A DNA stretch of 54,863 nucleotides from Treponema sp. (GTDB lineage Bacteria; Spirochaetota; Spirochaetia; Treponematales; Treponemataceae): NCBI GenBank assembly GCA_017963165.1, contig JAGCTZ010000116.1:1-54863 (forward strand). The letters run 5' to 3'. How positions within the stretch are numbered: the first letter of the stretch is position 1; the number at the start of each line of letters is the position of its first letter. Under the pieces are notes generated by a model. It was not told the origin of the DNA, ran no database searches, and saw nothing but the letters and a program-made list of their open reading frames with translations. Shown in pieces: positions 1 through 7,572 of this stretch. A program made the position numbers and the translations under genes.

Positions 1-198
1 GCCTCTGACACATATGAGCTTATCCGGTATTACCCTGTGTTTCCACAGGCTATCCCCGTCAAAAGGGTACGTCACCCACGCGTTACTCACCAGTCCGCCG
101 CTCTAGGTTATAGCAAGCTACAACTTACCGCTCGACTTGCATGCTTAAGACGCTCCGCCAGCGTTCGTTCTGAGCCAGGATCAAACTCTCCATGATTA
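1..198 (-). rRNA. rrs: 16S ribosomal RNA, 5' end (partial)
   Basis: The reverse strand carries the universal 16S start, AGAGTTTGATCCTGGCTCAG, at positions 190-171, followed by ACGCTGGCGG and the conserved 5' domain. The gene runs off the left edge, so only about the first 198 bases are present. The exact mature 5' end is estimated by analogy to other 16S genes. A short leader hairpin with a UUCG loop (205-218) sits just upstream. Confidence 0.97.
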
Positions 199-426
199 TT
201 TCAATACCCCGAAGGGTAATGATTACCATTTCAGTTCAACCCAGCTTTCTTATTTGCTGAATTGATAGATTCAATTTTGATAAAAAATTGATAAAACAAT
301 GTAGTCAATGTACAGAACAAAAACTAACGTCTTCGTTCATAGAACCTTACTTGTTCTATTCTTTCCTTCCCTGTTATGTCAAAAAACTTTTTACTCTCGC
401 AACGTTCTGTTGCGACGGTGAGGACT

Positions 427-455
427 ATATTATTCCCAAAATAAAAAAATGTCAA
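427..455 (-). promoter_or_regulatory. rRNA operon promoter (P1), with leader
   Basis: On the reverse strand a consensus -35 TTGACA (455-450) is followed after 17 bases by TAATAT (432-427), about 230 bases upstream of 16S. A second TTGACA (382-377) with a weaker -10 near 359-354 could be P2, and a third TTGACT (308-303) is weaker still. The leader between here and 16S is AT-rich and shows no credible gene. Confidence 0.75.
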
Positions 456-668
456 CATAAAATTCATAAATTTTGCTGAAAATTTCAAAAAAATCTAAAA
501 TTTTCTACATTTTTTTTATCTTTTTTTATATTCTTCAATTAAAATTCAATCAAAAACTGTCAATTCATACCTTTGTATATCACGAAAACGAAATGCTTTC
601 TTCCAGTTTTTGATTTTTTCATATTTAATTTTTCCCTAATCTATAGTAAAATGCTTAATGGAGTTGTT

Positions 669-2612
669 ATGAAGAAAAATATTGTTGTTCTGGTAAGTGA
701 AATTGCAAACGATTATACTTTTTCTGTACTTGACGGAATAAATCAATTTTTTGCCGATAAAGAAGCAAATCTCATAATAATTTCAACAAGATACAATCAA
801 AATCTTTCTACTAAACAATACTGGGTTGGCATGAAGCTTGCCGAAGCAAATCAGATTGACGGAGTAATAATCCTTTCGGCAGTATATCTTTCTTTTATAT
901 CAAAACAGCAGCTTGCAGAAAGCCTTGCAAATTTTCATACAAAGAATATAGTATCCATTTCTACACAGCTTCCAATCAAAAAATCTACCTGGACGTATGT
1001 TTCCTGCATAGAAGCATACGATAAAATCATCAAGCACTTAAAGAGAAAACACGGCTGTAAAAGCTTTGCATTTATGTCTGCAATTGAAACAGGTTCAGAA
1101 GAAGCAAAAGAACGTTTTGACGCTTTTATTGAAGCCATAAACAAAAATGGTTTGACCTTTGACGACAACAAGCGTTTTGAAGGACGTTTTGTTTTCGATG
1201 CAGCTCTTGAAGCAATTCAATCACGATATAAAAATAAAAGTGACATAGATTTTGATGCATTACTTGCAGCAAATGACATGATGGCTTTTGGCTCTATACA
1301 TGCACTTGAAACAATTGGTGTAAAAGTCCCTGAAGACGTAAAAGTAGTAGGTTATGATGACATAATTCAGGCACAAACTGCAGAACTTTCTCTTTCGACA
1401 ATCAATCAGCAGATGACACTTCAGGGAAAAATAGCAGCAGAACTTTGCTGGAAAAGAGCAAACGGCATAGAAGTCCCGGAAAAAAATCCTGTAGAAATCA
1501 AACCTATTTTCAGAAAATCCTGTGGCTGCTCAAGTACAGAGTCTGAATTCTTTGAAAAAACAAAAGCACATACCGGCAGTAATAATATGTCCGTATCACT
1601 TTACCTTGAAAAACACCTGATTCAACAAAACATTTATTACCTTCTTGAAACACTTCAGAACGAAACGACACTTGATCTTTTATTCGAGATGTTTGATACA
1701 ATTATTCCAGATTATTATGCATCAGGAATTACAGTATGTATGTACGACAAACCAATACTTATTTCCGAAGAAGAACCAATTGTCATTCCCGAAAACGCAA
1801 CCGTAAAACTTTACATAGATAAACCAAATAAAATAAAGAAAACGAAATTAAATGATTCTTTTAATCCACGCAAAATGATTGTTCCACGAAAATACCTTGG
1901 TTCAGCCCCAGGAACATTTATGCTTCATCCAATATTTTTTGGTCATAAACAATACGGCTACATTTTATGCAAGAGCGTATCAACCGAATACCTTTTCATG
2001 ATGATTTACCTAAAAACCTTTTCAACGATCATCTCGCAATCATACATATATACAAAGCAACTGGAAGAAAACGCAAAGCTTACTTCCGAAAATTTAATGC
2101 TTCAGATAGACAACACAGAACTAAATGAAATATCGATGATTGACAGCCTTACAAATGTATTCAACAGGCGCGGATTTACAGAAATGGGCAAGGAATCAAT
2201 AAAGCTTGCCACAAAAATGAATTCAAAAGGTATTGTATTTTTTGCCGACATGGATTACCTCAAAAAAATCAACGATAAATACGGCCACGAAATGGGAGAC
2301 AAAGCAATTCAAACAGAAGCAGAAGTCTTCAAATCAGTATTCCGTCAAAGCGATATAATTGCCAGATTAGGCGGCGATGAATTTGCAGGTGTAGTTCCAG
2401 GACTTCCGATTGCTCATATTGAAAAAACAAAAACTGCATTAAAAGAGGCCTGCAAAACACTTTCAAAAGAAAACGGTCTACCATTTGAAATAAGCATAAG
2501 CTTTGGCGCAGTAGAATTTGATTCAGAAAACTGCGATCTTGATACATTAGTACAGCTTGCAGATAAAGAACAATATAAAGAAAAACGAAAGCATCATTCT
2601 GCACGTAAATAA
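669..2612 (+). CDS. Diguanylate cyclase with LacI-like periplasmic-binding-protein sensor domain
   Basis: About 647 aa starting at MKKNIVVLVSE; this start has AATGGAG upstream, better placed than the more distal ATGs. Residues 1-290 resemble the ligand-binding core of LacI/GalR regulators (Peripla_BP_3) but lack the helix-turn-helix. A Cys-containing CGCSS turn and a middle region follow, then a short helical linker and a C-terminal GGDEF domain. The DSLTNVFNRRGF opening and the GGDEF signature (about 568-572) are intact, and an RxxD inhibitory site (RQSD) lies five residues before it. It should make cyclic di-GMP in response to a small ligand, probably a sugar. No membrane segment or signal peptide is visible, so it is likely cytoplasmic. 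metH begins 34 bases downstream. Confidence 0.85.
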   Translation: MKKNIVVLVSEIANDYTFSVLDGINQFFADKEANLIIISTRYNQNLSTKQYWVGMKLAEANQIDGVIILSAVYLSFISKQQLAESLANFHTKNIVSISTQLPIKKSTWTYVSCIEAYDKIIKHLKRKHGCKSFAFMSAIETGSEEAKERFDAFIEAINKNGLTFDDNKRFEGRFVFDAALEAIQSRYKNKSDIDFDALLAANDMMAFGSIHALETIGVKVPEDVKVVGYDDIIQAQTAELSLSTINQQMTLQGKIAAELCWKRANGIEVPEKNPVEIKPIFRKSCGCSSTESEFFEKTKAHTGSNNMSVSLYLEKHLIQQNIYYLLETLQNETTLDLLFEMFDTIIPDYYASGITVCMYDKPILISEEEPIVIPENATVKLYIDKPNKIKKTKLNDSFNPRKMIVPRKYLGSAPGTFMLHPIFFGHKQYGYILCKSVSTEYLFMMIYLKTFSTIISQSYIYTKQLEENAKLTSENLMLQIDNTELNEISMIDSLTNVFNRRGFTEMGKESIKLATKMNSKGIVFFADMDYLKKINDKYGHEMGDKAIQTEAEVFKSVFRQSDIIARLGGDEFAGVVPGLPIAHIEKTKTALKEACKTLSKENGLPFEISISFGAVEFDSENCDLDTLVQLADKEQYKEKRKHHSARK

Positions 2613-2646
2613 ATATAGCAGGCGCAAAAGCGCATACAGGATTAAT

Positions 2647-5262
2647 ATGAAAAACACATTAAAAAAACTTCTTGGAAAAACTCCGCTTTTTTTTGACGGA
2701 GGCACAGGCACAATTCTTCAGTCAAAAGGACTCAAACCAGGCGAACTTCCCGAAACCTGGAATATTAAGCATCCTGAAATAATCACACAGCTTCATTACG
2801 ATTATTTTATGGCCGGCGCAAACATCATAAAATCAAACACTTTTGGTGCGTTTGAAACTAAATATGCCCTTAAACTTAAACAGATAATACAAGCGGCACT
2901 TGAAAATGCAAATGAAGCAAGAAAAAGAGCGCGCAGAGATTTGAAAAAGAATGATGTAAAAAATGAAAATCTTTTTATAGCGTTTGATATATCATCTACA
3001 GGCAAACTTCTTAAACCAATGGGCGATCTTGATTTTGAAGATTGCATTACATTATATAAAAAAACGTTCCGTACTGCATTTAAGGTGACTCAGGAAAAGA
3101 ACTGTAAATTTGATTGTATTCTCATTGAAACAATGAACGACGGCTACGAAACGAAAGCAGCCATAATTGCAGCAAAAGAAACAATGGAAGCAACAGGACT
3201 CTCCTACCCTATTCTTGTAACAAACGTTTATGATGCCGACTGCCGTACCTTAAGTGGTTCTACACCAGAAACAATGATTGCTTTACTCGAAGGACTTGGC
3301 GTTGATGCTATAGGTGTAAACTGCAGTCTTGGCCCTGTCGAAATGCTTCCTGCAGTAGAGCGTCTTTGTGCTGCGGCAACCGTACCGGTAATTATAAATC
3401 CAAATGCAGGCCTTCCAAAAGTAATAGATGGAAAAACTGTTTTTGATGTAAATGCAAAAGATTTTGTAAAGGCAATGAAAAAAGTACAGGCCGTACCAAG
3501 TACAAAACCAAAAATTCTTGGCGGCTGCTGCGGAACAACGCCAGAATATATTTCTCTTATGAAAAAAACTCTTGAAAAATCTGGTGCGCTTGCTTCTGCA
3601 AAATTTCTTGTGCCGGAAAAAGATTTCTGCGTAATAAGTTCAAGTACAAAGGTTGTATATTTTGGGAAAAATGCCGACGGAAAACGCCGCCCTTGTGTTT
3701 TAATTGGAGAACGTATAAATCCAACAGGTAAAAAGAAATTTAAAGAAGCCCTTCGCAACAATGATATAGATTATATCAGTCACCAGGGGCTCGAACAGGA
3801 AGAAGCGGGTGCCGAAGTCCTTGATGTAAACGTTGGTTTGCCCGAAATTGACGAAAAAGAAATGATGGTGCGTGTAATGACAGAGCTTCAGGCAGTTACA
3901 GACCTTCCCCTCCAGATAGACACGTCTTCTGCTGTTGTTATGGAAGCAGCCCTTAGACGTTACAATGGTAAACCACTCATTAATTCTGTAAACGGTAAAA
4001 AAGAAATTATGGATGCAGTGTTCCCGCTTGTAAAAAAATATGGCGGCGTTGTAATCGGACTCACCCTTGATGAAAAAGGCATTTCTGCAAAAGCAAGTGA
4101 CCGTCTAAAGATTGCACAAAAGATTTACAAAGAAGCCACACGCTATGGGATTGCAAAAAAGGATATTATCATTGACCCTCTTGCCATGGCTGTTAGTTCA
4201 GACTCACAGGCAGGTCTTGCAACTCTGGAAACAGTTCGTAGTATTTTTGAAACAGGTGGCAACACTTCGTTAGGCATATCTAACGTTTCATTCGGCCTTC
4301 CTAACAGAGAGTTTGTCACTTCTGCATTTTTTACAATGGCAATGCAAAACGGGCTTAGTGCCGCTATTATGAATCCGCTCCAGCTGGAGATGAAAAAGGC
4401 GTGGTATACGACAAGTCTTCTGTTGGGGCTTGATGAAAATTGCGCTAATTATATTGAGTGGATTAATAATGTAGGGGGAAGAATCCCCCTCGCTTCAGCC
4501 GTAACGGCTTCCGCTACCCCTTCTAACGGGGGTTCCACCCCCGTAACGCCCCCGACCGGATCTTCAAGCGGCCCTTCGACAAGCTCAGGGACCACAAATA
4601 CAAACCTAGGGACCACAAATACAAACCTAGGGACCACGGATGTCTCGCCCCTGAAAAACGCTATTATAAAAGGCCTGAAAAATGATGCCGCCGCTGCAAC
4701 ACGTGAACTTCTAAAAAATACAGAATCACTGGAAATAATAAACAATCATCTTATTCCGGGACTCGATTATGTAGGCAAACAGTTTGAAGCAAAGAAAATG
4801 TATCTACCGCAATTATTGATGGCTGCCGATGCCGCAAAAACAGCCTTTGATGAAATCCGAAGTTTTATGGAAAAATCAGGCAAAAAAGGTCAGACAAAAG
4901 GCAAAGTAATAATTGCAACAGTAAAAGGCGACATTCACGACATTGGAAAAAACATTGTGAAAGTCCTTTTGCAAAATTATGATTTTGATGTAATTGATCT
5001 GGGCAAAGATGTACCGCCGGAAACTGTAGTTGCAGCCTGCAAAAAAGACAAAATCCAGCTTGTCGGACTTTCTGCCCTTATGACAACAACAGTCGCCGCC
5101 ATGGAAGACACAATAAAACTTTTACGTAAGGAATGCCCGTGGGCAAAGGTTTGCGTTGGCGGTGCAGTAATGACACAAGAATATGCAGATAAAATCGGTG
5201 CAGACTTTTACGGAAAAGATGCAATGGATACTGTAAGGTATGCGCTGGAATTGTTTAAATAA
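2647..5262 (+). CDS. metH: Methionine synthase, cobalamin-dependent, short form with repeat-derived linker
   Basis: About 871 aa. It transfers a methyl group from methyltetrahydrofolate through cobalamin to homocysteine. Start chosen at MKNTLKKLLGK, preceded by CAGGAT. Domains in order: homocysteine-binding barrel (1-300) with zinc ligands in GVNCSLGP and GGCCG; pterin-binding barrel (about 345-600, with GERINPTG); B12 cap (about 670-745); and B12-binding Rossmann domain with GDIHDIGKN (the DxHxxG ligand, about 762), GLSALMTT and VGGAV. There is no C-terminal AdoMet reactivation domain, as in some bacterial short MetH proteins, so reactivation must come from another protein. Residues about 609-670 are a low-complexity Gly/Ser/Thr/Pro linker encoded by dispersed repeats B and A plus a 21-base tandem repeat. 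Confidence 0.95.
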   Translation: MKNTLKKLLGKTPLFFDGGTGTILQSKGLKPGELPETWNIKHPEIITQLHYDYFMAGANIIKSNTFGAFETKYALKLKQIIQAALENANEARKRARRDLKKNDVKNENLFIAFDISSTGKLLKPMGDLDFEDCITLYKKTFRTAFKVTQEKNCKFDCILIETMNDGYETKAAIIAAKETMEATGLSYPILVTNVYDADCRTLSGSTPETMIALLEGLGVDAIGVNCSLGPVEMLPAVERLCAAATVPVIINPNAGLPKVIDGKTVFDVNAKDFVKAMKKVQAVPSTKPKILGGCCGTTPEYISLMKKTLEKSGALASAKFLVPEKDFCVISSSTKVVYFGKNADGKRRPCVLIGERINPTGKKKFKEALRNNDIDYISHQGLEQEEAGAEVLDVNVGLPEIDEKEMMVRVMTELQAVTDLPLQIDTSSAVVMEAALRRYNGKPLINSVNGKKEIMDAVFPLVKKYGGVVIGLTLDEKGISAKASDRLKIAQKIYKEATRYGIAKKDIIIDPLAMAVSSDSQAGLATLETVRSIFETGGNTSLGISNVSFGLPNREFVTSAFFTMAMQNGLSAAIMNPLQLEMKKAWYTTSLLLGLDENCANYIEWINNVGGRIPLASAVTASATPSNGGSTPVTPPTGSSSGPSTSSGTTNTNLGTTNTNLGTTDVSPLKNAIIKGLKNDAAAATRELLKNTESLEIINNHLIPGLDYVGKQFEAKKMYLPQLLMAADAAKTAFDEIRSFMEKSGKKGQTKGKVIIATVKGDIHDIGKNIVKVLLQNYDFDVIDLGKDVPPETVVAACKKDKIQLVGLSALMTTTVAAMEDTIKLLRKECPWAKVCVGGAVMTQEYADKIGADFYGKDAMDTVRYALELFK
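4471..4640 (+). repeat. Repeat B + repeat A + 21-bp tandem repeat inside metH
   Basis: 4471-4560 is a copy of the GC-rich repeat B (GGGGGAAG..., CCGCTACCCC, AACGGGGG, CCCCCGTAACGCCCCC), also seen near 26890, 38975, 51545 and 54668. 4572-4595 is repeat A (core TTCGACAAGCTCAGGGA). From 4587 a 21-base unit beginning AGGGACCACAAATAC occurs twice plus a partial third copy. All are in frame and encode the linker between the pterin and B12 modules. Confidence 0.85.
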
Positions 5263-5369
5263 ACAATAAAATAGTAACCAGCATGAAAAGGCGTTTTAGA
5301 AAAAAACGATATTTATTAAGATAGACATTAATTTTTTTTCGAGTAGTCAATCTTACTCCGTAAATTTAT

Positions 5370-5732
5370 TTACCATCCACACATATCGCTTTTATTTTTC
5401 TCATCGCTATCTTCTTTATCATCAGAAAATTCATCACCTCTATAATACGTATTGTTATACATTTCTTCAAAATCTTCTAAAGATATTTCTTCATCTATAC
5501 ATATAGGTGCTCCCCCATATTAATAAGACCATTACAAATATTTGAAACCATATTTATCTTACACCGTTAGAGGTGTTTCTCCTATAGTATTATTTCGATA
5601 TGACAGTACCAATTGATGGATTTCCGTCAACATTGATTTCTAAGAATAACATTCTTTTTTGAAATCTTCTTTTCTATTATAAATTATAAAATTTCAAAAA
5701 ACAAGAATTCGTTTTAAGTCATAAAGCAACAT
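5370..5732 (-). pseudogene. Decayed gene of unknown function
   Basis: The 559-base gap after metH has no intact gene, but on the reverse strand several protein-like segments follow each other in different frames. They are MLLYDLKRILVF, stop, then NFIIYNRKEDFKKECYS, then LEINVDGNPSIGTVISK in another frame, then MVSNICNGLINMG, which joins GAPICIDEEISLEDFEEM after a one-base shift in a run of five Gs. The last segment continues to a natural stop after DMCGW. At least one in-frame stop and two or three frameshifts are needed to join them. The family is not recognised. The codon style matches the neighbouring island genes. The rest of 5263-5821 shows nothing convincing. Confidence 0.5.
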
Positions 5733-5821
5733 TAATTCGGTTAGGTTTTAAAATAATCAAGAAAACAATCTTTACAAAAAAGATTTAATCTTACTCTTGA
5801 AGAATTAAATGCTATTTTGCC

Positions 5822-7570
5822 TTAAAGCGAAACTAATTTACAAATATATCCTGATCCCGTTGGCTTTTTTGAAACAATTCTTACTTGCAATTCTTTTCCA
5901 ATCAAATCTATAGGAGAATTTGAGACATTACTGTAATATTCCTTTGGTATTACACAATCATCTCCTGTTTCGAGTTTTCCACGTAAACTGTCTCTACAAT
6001 TAAGCTTTTCACATTTGAACAAATAAAGTGTTTCTTTATCAATATTATCCAGTTGATCATTTTTTTCTTTATGTTCATTATTCGTTGCAACTTCGATGCT
6101 TTTTATTATTTCATTACAATAATCATCAACCAATTTTAAATCTCTATCAGAAACCCAATCCTTATGATTGTGAGCAATCGGATTTCTTATTCTTGAAATT
6201 TCATCGAACATGCATTTCCATTCATTAAGAGTTCTTTCGATAAAATATTTACTGAATATATCCCATTCATTTTCAATAATTTTAAAACTACTTTCCAGCG
6301 ATATTACATCAAAATACTCTGCACTTGGATTATTATTCTTTCTTGTTGTATCTATAAATTTGTCGTATACATTCTTTAATTTATATTCATTTATTCCTGC
6401 TTTTCGTAAAACATCTCTCCAGTTATCATCATCGTTATTATTAAAACTATACTTGCTAAATAATTCTGCTTTGTGTTGAATCAAAAGCTTCCGTGTTGTT
6501 TCTTCAACAATTCCTATTGATTTATGAGGATCTATTCTAAGATTTTTCCATTTTAAAAAGTCTCTAAAATATTTTGATATTCCAATATAACCATCTGTTT
6601 CTAAATCATCATAAAGATAGCCAAGATTTTTCAACTCATCGATATCATTCTGGCTAATAACAATTTTAGGACCTAAAAGAATAGATATTAATTTATAAAG
6701 ATTCCCATCTTCCTTAAGGAAGTTTATTATTCTATCATATTCTTGACGAATCTTTTCACAATTTGTGCTCTTGAAAGAACCGACGATATCAATTTTCTTT
6801 TTCTGGTTAATATTTTGAACTATTTCATTGCCTAAAATTGCAAGGAAGAAAGGCAAAGTTCCTGCATAATATTGTATCTGTTCTTTTTCTTCACTTGAAA
6901 GTTCATAGCCTCCATTTGAAAAAACAGAATAATATTCCTTCATATCTTCATCAGAAAAACCTTTGAACAAATCTAATGAGAATATACCAGAGAAAGTTGA
7001 TCCTTCTGGAGTTTTACCTTCAATTGTATGTAATTGCTTTCTCGAAATAAGAATTCCTGTAATATTTGAATACTCATAAAAAACTGTTCTAAAAACGCCA
7101 TAGTATTCTGTTTTATTTTCAAAAAGATGTTGTGCCGAATCAAACTCATCCAGAACAATTATTGTTTCTAAACCTTCTTTGCTCAAAAAAGAACAAACTT
7201 TAGAAATTGCCTTGTTTAAATCAAGATGAGAAGTTCTTTCCTGGGTATAGAAAGAGAAAAGATTATCTTCACACTTCTTGCCCATTGAATCCAGTTGTTC
7301 TTTCACTGTATCAAAAAGAACAATCCATATATCCTGATATCTTGTAAAATTATTCAAGGACAAATACACATATAACATATTGTCAGGAATTGTCCTAAAC
7401 ACTTCTTTAATAAAAGATGTTTTACCTGAACGTGGCAATCCAACTATAGAAAGATTAGATTTAGAGCCCGATGTTAAAAATCTGGTTCTATATTCTTCAA
7501 TTAGTTTTTTTCGACCAATAAACGATTTACCTTCAACAACTTTACCAAAACCTGAAAAAATATTCTCCAT
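5822..7570 (-). CDS. AAA/STAND-type ATPase with Swt1-like HEPN domain
   Basis: 582 aa. An N-terminal P-loop NTPase shows Walker A GLPRSGKT (about 44-51) and Walker B IIVLDEFD (137-144), followed by helical and winged-helix-like regions of the AAA/STAND type. Around residues 390-485 there is a HEPN-like helical domain with the RNase signature RNPIAH (462-467, the Rx4H motif) in a context resembling Swt1-type HEPN. A small beta-rich C-terminal segment (about 515-582) resembles an OB or SH3 fold. It is the last gene of a four-gene operon; its ATG follows the upstream stop by two bases, and a GGAG overlaps that stop. Inference: an ATP-gated effector that cleaves RNA when the system is triggered. 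Confidence 0.75.
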   Translation of the reverse strand: MENIFSGFGKVVEGKSFIGRKKLIEEYRTRFLTSGSKSNLSIVGLPRSGKTSFIKEVFRTIPDNMLYVYLSLNNFTRYQDIWIVLFDTVKEQLDSMGKKCEDNLFSFYTQERTSHLDLNKAISKVCSFLSKEGLETIIVLDEFDSAQHLFENKTEYYGVFRTVFYEYSNITGILISRKQLHTIEGKTPEGSTFSGIFSLDLFKGFSDEDMKEYYSVFSNGGYELSSEEKEQIQYYAGTLPFFLAILGNEIVQNINQKKKIDIVGSFKSTNCEKIRQEYDRIINFLKEDGNLYKLISILLGPKIVISQNDIDELKNLGYLYDDLETDGYIGISKYFRDFLKWKNLRIDPHKSIGIVEETTRKLLIQHKAELFSKYSFNNNDDDNWRDVLRKAGINEYKLKNVYDKFIDTTRKNNNPSAEYFDVISLESSFKIIENEWDIFSKYFIERTLNEWKCMFDEISRIRNPIAHNHKDWVSDRDLKLVDDYCNEIIKSIEVATNNEHKEKNDQLDNIDKETLYLFKCEKLNCRDSLRGKLETGDDCVIPKEYYSNVSNSPIDLIGKELQVRIVSKKPTGSGYICKLVSL

Positions 7571-7572
7571 AA

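Noticed and set aside
288..479. Open frame of 63 codons between the 16S gene and the GGDEF gene
   Set aside because: It overlaps the rRNA promoter and leader, has no ribosome site, and its composition is not protein-like.
3228..3761. 177-codon frame antisense to metH
   Set aside because: It is the mirror of strongly conserved metH codons and has no features of its own.
4587..4640. Tandem 21-bp repeats as a possible CRISPR array
   Set aside because: The units are directly adjacent with no spacers, lie in a coding frame, and no cas genes are near. The 18-bp units at 45697 are the same kind of simple tandem repeat.
5750..5821. Plus-strand frame ending in LTLEELNAILP before the AAA-HEPN stop
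   Set aside because: It is short, has no start codon and needs frameshifts to extend; too weak to report as a gene.
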